Assembly: GCF_010015445.1 (NCBI RefSeq)
Contig: NC_053118.1
Span: 20,139,437 to 20,203,436 of the forward strand
Origin: Perca fluviatilis
Lineage: Eukaryota > Chordata > Actinopteri > Perciformes > Percidae
Reading direction: 5' to 3'
Length of the DNA: 64,000 nt
Part shown: positions 1-12,515 of the stretch, piece after piece
How the letters are laid out: each line of letters starts with the position of its first letter
Numbering within the stretch: position 1 is the stretch's first letter
Program-made: the position numbers and the translations under genes
The notes under the pieces: generated by a model
What the model was told of the DNA's origin: nothing
Database searches by the model: none
The model's input: the letters and a program-made list of their open reading frames with translations, nothing else

Positions 1-124
1 TGTCTATGTAAGAGCAGCACGTAAACCACTAAAAGTCATCCTCTGGCCTTCAATCAGTGGAGACTATCTAAACTCTACACGCCCCTCCAGTCCCCTCCAC
101 AACCTCTCACTGATCTTTCTCTCA

Positions 125-237
125 CTTTGATTATGCACTGCTGGATGGCATAAACAAAGATTAGCATCACTGGCTGACCACCCTGCATCTGTCACCGGTG
201 CTGTAATCATCTTGCCTTCATTAAAGTGGGCTTTGAT
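125..237. promoter_or_regulatory. Cluster of three TCF/LEF-like motifs
   Basis: CTTTGAT occurs at 125-131 and 231-237, and AACAAAGA at 153-160, within about 110 bp of otherwise non-repetitive intron. These match the TCF/LEF core (A/T)(A/T)CAAAG on one strand or the other. Naked-cuticle genes are known Wnt feedback targets, so a Wnt-responsive intronic element is conceivable. The motif is short and chance matches in AT-rich DNA are expected, so support is weak. Confidence 0.2.
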
Positions 238-640
238 AGGAGTCTGATGTAATGGACTGCCTTCCTCTCAGCTGTTACACAGGCAGCTACTGTAGGGACT
301 TGGAAACCATGTGCTTCATACCAGTGACTAGAATCACACTCATGAATCTGGGTTAGGCAAATGTATTAAATTATAGAGGTAGTAGATCATAACACTATTT
401 GATCAGTTAATGGAAAGAGAAAAACACAAAGTGGCTTTCATGGTTAATTTTATTTGAAACACAAAAAACTAAAGTCTAAAATGTGGTGCCACACACATTA
501 TGACTGCACCACAGAGATCATGTTGCTTTAACTTAGAGGTACTAACTCTGCGTGGCCTTATATATGACCAATGTCATGTGTTACATGCACTCAAACATTC
601 AAAGATCTACCCGAACAAAGGTTTAGCGAAAGGGGTTCTT

Positions 641-952
641 TTAAAGTGATGGTTTGGAGTAATTTCACCCTAGGGTCCTTTGCACCATGACCTCAAGCCA
701 AACACCCCCCCAGAAGCTTTTTTCACCTGGGTCGAACATTGGACGAGTTAGCGTTATCAGCTGAATAGCTTAGTGCAGGCGCTAATGGATCCGAGAGTGT
801 CTCTTGTACATGACCCCACTAATAATGCCCAAAATGATTTCAAACTTCTACACTAGTACAAATAGGTTATGCACTCATAAAACGATGGATTGTAAAGTTT
901 GTAAGTACACCAGAAGTTTATGTAAATAACACTTGCCTGTTGGCTTCTCGTC

Positions 953-985
<33 letters not shown>

Positions 986-1519
986 ACTACCGGGCAGTAA
1001 GAGTGCTTAGGGCTGTCTACAAATTACAACACCGAAAAGAGATGCAACAAAAATATTTATTAATTTAATGATTAAATAAGGTAATGTCTCCAAACTTACC
1101 TCAATTATAACTTGTCTCCTGCTAGTTATACTAGAGCACTTACTTTAAAAATTAAGTTAAATTAATAAATATTTTTGTTGCATCTCTTTTTGGTGTTGTA
1201 ATTTGTAGACGGCCCTAAGCACTCGTCTTAAGCAGCAACAACAACAGAGAGCGCCAGCAGCGCAAGTGTTATTTACATAAACTTATAGTGTACCTACAAA
1301 CTTTACAATCCATCGCTTTATGGGTAACCTAATATTTACTAGTGAATAAGTTGAAATCATTTCGAGCATTATTGGGGTCATGTACAAGACACTCGTCCAT
1401 TAGCCCTGGTAAGCTATTCAGCTGATACGCTGCTAACGATCAATCAGGTAAAAGCTTCTGGGGTGTTTGTTTCGAGGTCATGTTATAAAGGACCAAAATA
1501 CTCCGAACCATCACTTTAA
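641..1519. mobile_element. Foldback (long inverted repeat) DNA element with TTAA ends
   Basis: Two arms of roughly 400 bp are diverged inverted copies: about 645-1065 and 1145-1515. The outer ends read TTAA then AGTGATGGTTTGGAGTA on the left and, in reverse complement, TTAA then AGTGATGGTTCGGAGTA on the right. TTAA therefore looks like the target duplication (641-644 and 1516-1519). No transposase frame is present, so it is non-autonomous. TTAA targets are used by piggyBac and Kolobok superfamilies; which of these is inference. The left arm carries a ten-unit CTG run absent as such from the right arm. Confidence 0.8.
954..983 (+). repeat. (CTG)10 trinucleotide repeat
   Basis: Ten uninterrupted CTG units sit inside the left arm of the foldback element. 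The matching place in the right arm (about 1229-1262) holds only short interrupted AGC/AAC units, so the pure run probably expanded after the arms diverged. It is intronic or intergenic, not coding. Confidence 0.9.
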
Positions 1520-1611
1520 CAGTTAGAAGTTTGTACTTTATTTTGTAAAATCTCAAGACTTAAATATTTTTGCTTGAAGGTTTCAAGTCTTTAGAGGGTG
1601 AAGTCTCACAG

Positions 1612-1990
1612 TGGTCAAGTCCCAGGCTGAATCTCAGTTCTCTTAAACTGCATCCACGGGTCCTTCACTTGCTTCCCTTCAGGAAATCATGCGAGGAGAG
1701 AGAAAACAAGGAAATGTGTTTTTAAAGGGATGAGGATGAGACGTCCTTTTCAGCGCCATTTAAGCTGCACAGCTTCCAGGAAGGCTGCTCTCGTGTATCC
1801 TCGCTCATAGCTCCCTCCTCGGTCCTTGCTCCTCGCTCCTCCCTCCTCGCTCCTCCCTCCTCTCTCTTTGGGGCAGGAATAAGAGCTTTGAGACAGCCTT
1901 CACAAAGGAGGGCCAGAACAACTTCCGGTTCAAGCGAGGAGCGAGGAGCTATCAAATAAGAGATCTGAGATTCAGCCCATGTCTCAAGTC
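1612..1990. mobile_element. Short inverted-repeat element (MITE-like)
   Basis: GGCTGAATCTCAGTTCTCTT at 1625-1644 is matched by its near-perfect reverse complement at 1957-1977. Between the arms is a pyrimidine-rich stretch with repeated CTCCTCGCTCCTCC units (about 1795-1865) and no coding frame. Boundaries outside the arms are approximate. Family assignment is not possible from the ends alone. Confidence 0.6.
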
Positions 1991-2304
1991 TACATGTCTT
2001 GTGATGAGGCATTATAGTTATGTATGTAAGAATCAAAACTATCTTAACTTACTTTGTTAAATAATTGCTAATAAACTGCCACTATCAATGTAATTCATTA
2101 TTGACTCTATCAATCATTATTTCAATTGATTTACGTTTAGTCTATAAAATGTCACAATTCCCTAGTGCCCAAGGTGACGTCTTTAATTATCTACATAATA
2201 AGTCCAAAACCCAGCAAATGTTTTGGCGAATACGCTAAATAAATGATTATTCCAGACTTATTTATCTTTTCATCTTTAAAATTTACTACATACTGCAGCA
2301 CCAG

Positions 2305-2340
2305 ACGTGTAAAGAAAAGAAAAGAAAAAAAAAAAAATAA
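2305..2340 (+). repeat. A-rich low-complexity tract
   Basis: AAAAG units run into a poly-A stretch at about 2310-2337. The tract has the look of simple sequence; no retroelement body was recognised on either side. Confidence 0.6.
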
Positions 2341-3529
2341 GTACATGGAAACTAGACAGGAAATAAAGAGTCGGGATTTCAAACATGCAAACACACCCTG
2401 ACAAACAAGAAAGCAGCGAGTACACAAGGCGACGGCATATCAAAGCCAGTGTGGGACAGGCGGTTTGACTCAAACAGGATGTTCCTCTGTTTCTGGCCTC
2501 CATGTGAAATTCTGTAAGCTCCCGCGCAGGCCCCAGGCTCTTAAGCCCGGCCAATGGGGAGCGCGCCCAGACCGATAAAGCTGAGGGGATTTGTTCCACA
2601 TTCCACAGGCCCTTTAAACAACACAGTGTATCTGAGAATGCCAGGTTGTGGGTGAGATGGCTGAAACACCAATAACATTACTGTCCAAAGCAAGTCCACC
2701 TCTCACATGTAGGTACTCTCCACAAGTGTCCAGCAGAGCAGCATATGAAACTGATCAGCTGCAATGACCTCATGTAGCCAGGGATGTAGTATAAATCGAC
2801 TCTTCAAACTGGGTGTCTGTCAGTTAGAAGTCAGCAAAGCTTTGTAAGCTCCTCTCCACATTGTCTGCTTCTGCTGGGTACAAAGCATTTCAACACAATC
2901 ACTCTCACCTGTGAGGGTGCTTTTTGTGTACTGTAGTTAGTGTCAGGTTTCCAGCTGTCTATCTAGTATTGAGATGTCAGTTATAATTGCTCTCACCTGT
3001 GAGATAACCACCAACACCAGTGTTTTCACTGCTCGTTTTGTTAAGCTGCAAGGGATTTAAGTCACAGCTTTGAAAACCAGGTCTGGCAGTTCATAGGGGC
3101 GAGGCCCTGTGGTTGGAGGCTGGTGGAACTACAAGCCTTTCAGTCCTCCTGTGGGTGACTGAGAAATGTAAACAAACTGTGTTGGGGAAGGACAGCTGCA
3201 CGCCAGTGTGGAAGAGCAGCAACATTGCCAAAGCTTTACATTTAGAGTGGATCACAACCTTTTTTGTCTGATGTGCCCCCTCAGCCCTGTCAGATGAGCT
3301 CAAGTACCTTTTTTTTTTATCAACAACACACGTCTCGTTTCAAACATGTTCTTATAGTCAAATCAAGTTTGCAATTGTACTGCTAGTGGCAGAGGCTCAA
3401 CCATTTATCCATGACTTTTAACTATTTCAACTGTTAATCCATATATTTAGCTAACTTTTTCAACAGTTTTTTACAGTACAGTTAGCTATTTTAAGAGTTT
3501 ATTTTTTTTTTTTACTATTTCTTCTTCAT

Positions 3530-4090
3530 AGTTCTTTTTATTGAATTTTACATTATACATAGATTAAGTACACAACAACAACAACAACAACAACAACTAC
3601 AACAACAACAACAACATTCCCACCACACATCAAACATAATCAACCCCCCTGCTGTCACTCAAGAATAGAGACTCTGGTTAATATAGGAATGTGCAACATA
3701 GTATGCAAAAATATCACAGCGTACAAAGGCAGAACGCAAGGCACTTAGTATTCCACAGTGAAGTTGAAATGTGAAAAGTCATTAAGGCCCAATACGCGGT
3801 GAAACAGAGGCAGCATGTCCGGTCCCGGAATGTCAAGAGTCACATCCGGGTGCATATTAAGGGTCAGACATGATCATTTGAACATTTATTCCTGAACCAG
3901 TGTGGAGGGTTTATCAAAAAAAGTCAAAAAAGATCTCCACACTTTGATAAATTTCTTTTAAGAGCCCTGTACCGTACATCAGATTTTTTCAAGCTTCAGA
4001 TTAGACATATATCCCTTATCCAGTGGGAGACTGGGGGTGGGGCAGCATCCTTCCACTTTAAAAGTATCAGGCGGCGTGCAAGAAGAGTTA
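3530..4090 (-). mobile_element. 5'-truncated L1-type LINE, 3' end only
   Basis: On the minus strand, positions 4079-4020 translate to ARRLILLKWKDAAPPPVSHW, which resembles the C-terminal end of fish L1 ORF2 proteins. Downstream frames are broken by stops. A (CAA)n run at 3572-3615 lies near its 3' end. It is a dead fragment nested inside the inverted-repeat element described around it. L1 assignment rests on recall of the ORF2 tail and is moderately sure. Confidence 0.55.
3572..3615 (+). repeat. (CAA)n microsatellite
   Basis: A run of CAA units with one interruption (CTA) at about 3597-3600. It lies within the L1 fragment. Confidence 0.85.
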
Positions 4091-7000
4091 TTTTTAACAG
4101 TTTCAACCATTTATCTATTACTTGTTGCGTGTAAGCTACCCATTTCAACTTCTCTGCTCCGTTGCTAACAGGTTTTTACTCACTCTCAATTGCAACATGT
4201 TGTGAAAACTGGTTGATGGGCAGCTTAAACACCTATTTTTAATCCTGGATGGCTGTATATTTTCCTCATTAACACAAATATGTGGATATATTATAAAATC
4301 ATATTACAATTTGATTTAAGTTAACAGAGTTTACTTGAGTTAGTTGAGCTTTTCACGCAACCTTTAGAAAATTACCCCTGGTTGGGAATCACTGGAGTAC
4401 ACACTTGAATGATGCTGCTGTCTAACTCACAATGACTTTTTGGCTGCTCACTTACATCTGAGGCACGGGTGGATGAGCTGCCTGCTGGTTTCCTGAACAT
4501 GTCTTCCAGCAGGATAAGAACAGGTTCAGGGTCAAAACCACAGCTCTACCGTCCACTAGTTACTGCTCCCTATGGGTAACTTACACAGAGAAGTACAGAT
4601 CCATATGACTGACCATGATAAGAGGAGCTTTTGCAGCTGTGACCAATTAGCTGGTAATGTAGCATGAACTCGCAACACATCCATCTGTGAAGCACACCGG
4701 GCAAACAGAGACGGGCGGCTGTTGTACTGTACTCTTATTGCATTCAGACCCTCAGGGAGAATTAGGCTTGCTGGTCATAGACTGCCAAAATACAGAGTTC
4801 TGTGAAGTAGGATGCAACAAATAACCAAGGTAGACAGGCAGGCACACAGGCAGAGCCCCTAATAACTCATCCGCAATAGCCTAACTATTCTCAATGACAC
4901 TTGCCAAACCTCAGGTCCCAAGAGACAACGCTTGTTTGCATAATTGGTACTGTTCCTTGTTACTATGAAATATGTAAGGCTTTGGGTGAAAAATGCCTTG
5001 GCTTTGCAGACTGCTGCACATTTCTTGACACTAGATATCTTGAATCTGACATGGAGAAAAAAGAGCTGCTAAATATTCAAAGTGCTTGCACCTCTTTTAT
5101 CTCCTGTCTCTCTGTGTGTTGTTGTGTAAAGCCTTGTTTTATACTTGTGCGAGACACAGTGACGTTGGCCACCTCATACGGCGCACAAGCTACAAGCATG
5201 CACAAAGGCGTTTATGCTCAATGCGTTGTTCGTTGCAGCAAATGTATATTCTAATGAAACAATGATTGAAAGGTTGAATTCATTATTTTACTTCTCAATT
5301 TAGTTCAATTGCTTTTATCAGTATTTGTGGCAGACATGTCTGAAAAGCCCGCTGACGCAGCAGGTGCCTAGTTACAAAAGTGTGGAAGTGCACAACCAAG
5401 CGGAAACTTACACAACATACGCTTAACGCAACATACGTCAAAATGATGATGTCATTTGTGGCTCGCGCACCCTCACGCCAGGGACACGACGGCAAGCATA
5501 AACCTAGTTTAACTCTCTGACTGTCTCCTTCAGTCAGTCAGGATTGCCAGTCTCAAAGACCACAAGGATTCTTGACACTGCAAGAACAGGCTTCATTCCA
5601 AGCTGTGAAGTTCCTCACAGTCCTGGAACTGGACAGCGGGTCATCCCAGGGTCAAACCAAGTGTTTTCCTGAGGATTCCTAAAAATACACTCCTGCTGGG
5701 CACAGGAAGCAGAGGAGACTCCATGATATTCAGATGATGTGAAGGAAGCCTGGATATGTAAAACGAACCATTGCCAAAGGCCCAGTGGCTGTAATGTTTT
5801 GGCATATGATACACAACTTCCCACGAAAAAGGGGACAAAGTTGAAAGCTGCAGATGAACAGATGAGAAAAAGAAAGTAGCACATCAGCCAATTACTGATG
5901 CACCAAAATCATGCATAGCTCATTCATATTTCTGTTGAATTATTCTCAAAGAAAATTACTGGCCGAAAAACTAAAAAGGATATGACGGTATGATGAATAA
6001 TTTTTGAAAACATAGCTACACTACAAGAATTGTAAAGCCTCATGGTGCAAACAGTGAATTATAATTTGTATTTGTGACACATCACAAAAATATGTCAAGT
6101 AGAGATTTTGAGGCCGCAGTCTGCGAGACCGAAACATCTGTGCTTCTTCCTTTTGGACTGAAGCTGCCATGTGTGCACTTTAGTGACCTGGCAGACTAGC
6201 AGTGTGTGTCTGAAACACTGTTCCCCAGTGTGAAATTCTGGAACGTAATTCATCCATGGCACAAGCAGAGATCAAAAGGCTATGGTGCAGAGGGCAGCTC
6301 AGCAGAGCGCACAGAGAACTGCTGCTTTCACAGCCATAATTACTGGAAACCAGGGCCGTGAGGCAGTGTGAAAGAGCATTTAAACATGCAGTGTTCAGTT
6401 AGCTTAGCTCAGCTGCTTGTATATTCTTATCTTATCTCAGGTATAAAGAGTCTGATGGAGTCTTGTTCTCTATCACACAGCACGTCTGGAGGCAGTCCAC
6501 TTAAAAGCACTTAGTGCGACACTTGATGTTTGATAAAAGTCCTTGAAAGAAGATTTATGCTTCAAAAAGCAGAAGGGCTGATGTGCAATAACACCTTTAA
6601 AAGGTGTACGATAATCAGGTTCTGCCAGGATAGAGTAGTTCTCAAAGCTGAGCACATGACACTGGGGGTAAAAGTTTAGATATTCTGATACACTGGCATT
6701 CTTGAAGTGATAGGATCAGTCACCCCGTATCAACATGAAGAAGTAGGTGCTGGTCATAGAGAAAGATCTTGCAGAGCTGCTATGTCTGAGCTGTATTCAT
6801 TTATAGGCAAATCTACTGCCTAAAATCTTCACTGTTACTGTTTGTACCACAAACCGTCAAAAGCCGACTTTTACGAGCAGATGTGTTTTTAACAGTATTT
6901 TTTAACACAGTTTTAACACATTTTGGTTCAGTGCAAGCTTTTTGTGAAGCTACATGCTACAAAAGTCACTCAGCTGCAATATTAGAAACAAAATCCAGAT

Positions 7001-8809
7001 TTAGAAGAGCGCGTTTTCTTAGTGAAGCACATCCTACAAGCAGATGGTGTCTCTGAAAGGCTCTCAGTGAGGGGGGGAGGCATCTCAAGGAGAACTGTTT
7101 ATTTGAAACGAGCCTTTAGGTAAACAAGTTACATGAAACACACAGGGCCAGGTCAGCTTTTGAAGTGGACGGGGCTCAGGAAAGAAATGGGCGGGGGAAG
7201 AAAAGAAGGCTGCCTTCAGAGGAAATGAGAACAGTGGCCTCTTTCAGCACTGTTTCATCCTCTCCCTCCCTTTTTGTCACATATAGGAAAAGCACAAAAG
7301 GTGTTTCGGTTTATAAATACACCAGTGCAGAATGTGAGAACCGCTGATTTCTTATTTCTCCTAAACAGTAACCTAAATAGAATCATTCTGTAGTAATGTT
7401 TCCCCCTGAATTAAATCCCCCTGAAAAATTACCACCCATGACAAAAATAAACCACCTCCTTTTAATGGAGGCCCATTGAGGGTTTTGATGACGGGAACAG
7501 GTTTGTGTTACAAATGCAAGTTTGCAGCCATTCCCCATCAAAGAGGAATGTGATGTGCAGAAGGAGAGCCAGGCCTGTGCTGTCTGCCGAGCCTGGATCA
7601 GAGCTTTGAAGCTGCTAGTGTGTTTCAACAGCTAACCACTTTCAGATGGAACTGTGGCGTTTTATGAGCTGAGTAATAGCGATACCTACACATGTGCAGG
7701 CTCGGGGTCCCAAAGAGGGGGAGGCTCAGCTCAGAGCAGAGAGAAAGATGCCTAACTCCTCGGGGGTCTGGGTTTGGGTGTGTTTTTGATAAATCTTGTG
7801 CTATGGTATTCTGTATATGAAATTGGAAGACAGGAAGATGGATGTTGTGTAAAGTATGTTCACCTATGAACACAGTTCTGGTACAACTCCACATTTTTTC
7901 AAGGTTCTTGAACATTAAATGAACTTAACAAATTGACTCCTTGTATGGAATAAACACTCAAAATCATGGAAATATCACAAGAGACACCTGGAGTGTATAT
8001 TAAAAGCATAACGCCATAGCAGAATGCTTGATCTATATGTAAAGAATACTTTGAAAAGCAGAGGCAGCATCACAACAATGAGTAACAATGCCAGCAGCTC
8101 TGAGTGCCTTCCGCTGGGCTTTTTTTTTTTTTTTTTGCATACAGGAAACCAGGGTTTGTGGTGTGTGGTGTTTCAGTCTCCAGTCTCAAACCTAGCAGGG
8201 CGTCAGGTTCAGGAATGTGGAACAAGAATGAAGTTTCAAAACATTCAGGGGTGTCTCTGAAAGCTTTTGGTACAAGAACAACACAGAAAGTGAATGTAAT
8301 CCACCAAAGGGCCATAAGGAGATGCATTGTGGCATCACAACATGAGGATTGTTGATGACAAACGCAAACGTCTAACTACATTTTACATACATTTTAGAGA
8401 TTATGTTTCTTCTGGCAGTGCGGTCCTTATTATGTTCTGTCCTTATGTATCTGGGGTTTTTTCTCACAAGAACACCAAAAGTAGAGGTATTCATGCCAAA
8501 GATGTATGTTCTAAGTCATTCATATATCTATCAGCTTATTGTGCTGCACACTACTATTTAGTTTCCCCTGTGCTTGTATTGTGGAATAAATGTCAGGTCA
8601 GCATCTGACCTTTGTGAAGACAATCTCAAGTTTCCACTGGCTCAAATCGTAGGATAACAAACTCATGTACAAAAGAGGAATCCCCTGTCCTCTTTAAACA
8701 AACAAGCAAAACCTCAGCCCCTCTTTTAATCTGCAAATACTTAAAGCAATAAAATATAGATCTGCATTGCGTCTTCTAATAATGTTTAAGATATACATTG
8801 AGTCTGAAG

Positions 8810-8814
<5 letters not shown>

Positions 8815-8880
<66 letters not shown>

Positions 8881-8907
8881 TTGTGTGTGTGTGTGTGTAT
8901 GTGTGTC
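8815..8907 (+). repeat. (TG)n microsatellite
   Basis: About 46 TG units with a few TA and TT interruptions near the right end. Non-coding. Confidence 0.95.
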
Positions 8908-9882
8908 TGTCCCTGGGCTCCACAAATGCACTACACTCACTGAAGATGTAATTCAAACAATGTAATCAATTAACAATGGCTATAACAACAGCATATAATA
9001 ACTACACAACCAAGCCAACAACCATGGCTGAAAAAATATAATATTCCCTTGGCTGCTCTAAGGCTTGCAAAATGAAGTCCGCTTGGAAAAGAGCTAAAGC
9101 TTTCTAAGGGGGAACAGGGGTTTATGTGGAAACATACCTTACACACTAAAATGTAATAACCTTTGAGTCTCCCGGTGTTTTACTTGGCTGGGAGACGCAT
9201 AAGATCAAACACAGACTTGGATCCAGCAGCCTTTGCCAAAAATGTCAGTGCTAAGCACTGGGCTCCAGCTTCAGGTATTTTCTTTCCCCTGGCAGGGAGC
9301 GAAAGCAAAGACACAGACCAGTGTTAACCCTAGGCGGGGCTGCCCCAAACAGCCACCAGCACTCTAACCATGAAGGGGAAGTGAGGTCTCCCTGCTGTCA
9401 TCACTGACCATGCATGTCTAGGTCATGTAGTGTCACTGAATACCTGGGATGGGCTCCATTCAGGAAGTTGAGATATTCACAATTGCATGCTGGATGACTT
9501 GCTGCAATCCGGTCCTGTAAAAGCTACACTGATCTCTCTGAAATACTTAATCAGATATCTCATAAATACCATGAAAAGCAGTGACAAGAAGTGACTTTAA
9601 AGCAGCGCTGGAGGGACTGAGATAGCTCCACAGGCGACAGAGCTTTATTCCATGTGTGCAGATAAGAGCTCCAACAATGAAGCGAGCAACTGTCATTTCT
9701 CTTGTCTAAATATATACTATTCTCTAAATGATTATTTATGCCATCATATATCTGCCATCAATATGTGGATAGAAATACGGTTGTGTTATATCTATTTTGA
9801 TATAGCTATATTTATCATAACCTTGGCAAAACACTAGACATTAAGTATGCTACACATGCATATATAATGGACCACTCTCATG

Positions 9883-11496
9883 TCTGTATAGTAAATATGA
9901 AGCTACAGCCAGGAGATGGTTAGCTTATTTTAGCAGAAAGACTTGAAACAGGGGGAAACAGCTAGCCTGGCTCTGTCCAACAGGAACAAAAATCTGCATC
10001 CCAACACCTTTAAAGTGCACTAATTTATACGCCATATCTTGTTTATTCTGGGACTATTTTGTTGGCAGGGCGCAGTGATTTCCTAAACAAACAAGATATA
10101 ACGTGTTAGTTAATGACCCATTGGTGTGGGTGGAAGCCCAGTTTAAGAAATAGATCCTGATTTTTGAAGGCTTCTCATACACCAAAACACTGCACAGCGG
10201 TTTATAATACTGTGGCAGAGGATTTTACAAATCTGGTGGCAATAGGGTTAGGTATCGTTACGTTTTTTTCCGATACCGGTGCTAAAACGATACTTTTAAA
10301 ACGGTGCCGGTGCCTGAACCGAAATAAATATAATATATTTATAATGTAGATAATATAAAATATAAAAAAAGGAGCACAAAACGACAGTTGGCGACACTAA
10401 AGAAGGGCTTGTTTATTGCTAAGGCCATATGGTCAAAATTAAATGATTGATTAATAATGTAATAACAATAACTTATAACAATGACTTATTTATTTCACCA
10501 GTAAATTGCTGGTAAACGACAAAAACAAGCACCAGATGGGAAAAGGGTATTTTACAATAACTTAAAATGCACCACAAGGCTGGCGAGTTTCAAGTAAACG
10601 CACCGTCTGTGTTGTTTTTCCAACAACGGCAGCTGCAGTCAGACATGTTACATCCCGGTGTTGGAACCCTCTACAGGGAAATACAGTCACACTTTTACAC
10701 CGCTTAACGTAAGCTGTCAGCAGTACACGGTAATGTAGCGTCCCATGCAGCGATGCTTCTGAAAAAAAAAAGTCAGGCACCGAAATTTTCTTTCTTATTC
10801 GGTCTCATTATGCCATTTCATTCAATATTAAATAAATGAATAAATATATAAATAAATACATGAATAAATACATTATGCCTTTGAAATACATCATGAAATA
10901 AATAAGTGAGGCAATAAATACATAAATAACTAAATAAATGTAAATATTCATATATAAATGAATCAATTAGTTAAATAAATATATTAAAAGGTTTGACTTT
11001 TACTTATTTCATGGTAATTTTATTTCATAAGTCCACGTTTATTTATTTCAAGAGACTTTTATTTCATAAATCCAGATTTATTTATTTCCACGGACTTTTA
11101 TTTCCTAATGCCACATTATATTATACTAATAGTAAACAGCGTTCATGGTACAAAGTAATCTTGCATGTATGTGATTGGCCAACTCAGCACTTTGCCACAT
11201 GATGTTGCGTTGCATCAACAGTTGAGCCAGGTTCAACTTTTTTTCCGCAAGACCAAATGTTATTTGCCGGAGACTGTGTTGGCATCCCCGCTGCACCACC
11301 AGACTGGATCCTTTCAAATTAATGTGAGAGCTGCGTTTTTATACAGACTGTCGGTCTAAACACCTGTAGAAGTGCTTGTAGGAGATATGTAGATTTAGTT
11401 ATCTTTGACATAGTCAGGCTAGCTGTTTCAACCTGTTTCCAGTCTCTATTCTAAGCTAAGCTGCTGGCTCGTAGCTTCATATTCACTGTATAGATA
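9883..11496. mobile_element. DNA element with long inverted end regions, internally rearranged
   Basis: The left end reads TATAGTAAATATGAAGCTAC at 9887-9906 and continues into a GGTTAGCTTATTTTAGCAGAAAG / CAGGGGGAAACAGCTAGCCTG type of sequence. The right end in reverse complement repeats this: TATACAGTGAATATGAAGCTAC, then AGACTGGAAACAGGTTGAAACAGCTAGCC. The arms are about 120-200 bp. The inside holds another repeat-like block (about 10245-10790, starting with a GATACCGGTGC palindrome-rich segment) and an ATAAATA-rich tract. No transposase frame was found. I recognise the end sequence as a common teleost repeat but cannot name the family with confidence. Confidence 0.55.
10805..11110 (+). repeat. 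AT-rich ATAAATA/TTTATTTC tandem-like tract
   Basis: Irregular AAATAAAT units (about 10825-10990) are followed by three copies of a TTTATTTCATAAGTCCACG-like unit of 35-40 bp (about 11000-11105). It has no coding capacity. Confidence 0.55.
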
Positions 11497-12369
11497 TTAG
11501 AGTGATATTCATCTTCTCATCTACCTCTCGGCAAGATGAGCGAATAAGCAAAAACCAATTTGTGAGTAAAGCAGAAGGGTGAATTACGCGAAAATGTCTA
11601 ATTGGAGAGACGACGGGTTTCGTGAACTTCTGTCGGTTAAGTGAGAACACATCTGACACAGACAATCTCCTGTTATGTGCTACATGTATGAAAGGGAAAC
11701 TTCATACAATGTTCGCCTGACATTGTCCCGAGTTCATATGAGAAAACGGTTACTGTGTGTAAATTATTGTAACTGCACAATTGTTTGTAAAAATGCACCA
11801 GGGTCAATGGGGCCCACAGCCGCCCCCTGGTAGAAAGTAATCTGTCCGTGGTTTATGCTAAAAGATTGTGAACCAATGTGTGTGATTCCACCTGACGGAC
11901 AGGGAGAGGCCATGAGTGCAGGTCACAGGGGAATTAGGGTTAAAGTAAGCAAACTGCTTCAAAGTACTTCAGACCGTATAAATATCCTCAGAAAAATAAA
12001 CATTTAATCTGCCTGCAGTGTTTCTAATGTCTTTCTCCATTAGGCACTGGCCACATAAACCACTCTCACTCATACATTCACTCACAAGCTCACAGACAGA
12101 GAGTAAGAGAGGGACTCGACCTCTGACTCACACGTGATACACACTCCAACATGAAAGAATAGCTAAAACAAGCATCTCGCACTTGGATGAGTGTTGGAGC
12201 CAACCAGGTGATGATGTTTACACTGACAGAGGGGTGAATGTTTGTTCTGGACAAATGGCAACTAACATAGAAAAAAAGGCGGAAGTGAGCGGTGTGATTA
12301 AAAGGTGAGATCAATGGTCAGCTGCCGCCTCCCCAAACAATGCAGTGAATGAGGCGGATGAGGTTCTCC

Positions 12370-12515
12370 ATTACTCCCCTTCCCCCACTACCTTCAAAAC
12401 CCCTCAAATATATCCCCCGTGAAGAAAAAGAAACCACCCTTAAACCCCGCACTCCTCCTCTTTTCCTCTTCCCCGCCACCCTCTCCCACCCCCTTCCCAC
12501 CACAGCCCCTCTCCT
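12370..12515 (+). repeat. Pyrimidine-rich tract
   Basis: The plus strand is dominated by C and T runs (CCCC, CTCCTCC, CCACCC). Several short open frames cross it on both strands because stop codons are rare in such sequence. They have no splice or homology support. Confidence 0.5.

Larger units (their letters stand above)
3246..4393. mobile_element. DNA element with short inverted ends, interrupted by an L1 fragment
   Basis: The left end reads AGTGGATCACAACC (3246-3259). The right end, in reverse complement, reads AGTGATTCCCAACC (4380-4393), so the termini are imperfect inverted repeats. The flanks around the central insertion share an 'aactatttcaactg / aacagtttcaacca' style of sequence. The middle (about 3530-4090) belongs to a different element. 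No transposase is seen. The exact target duplication is not clear. Confidence 0.5.
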
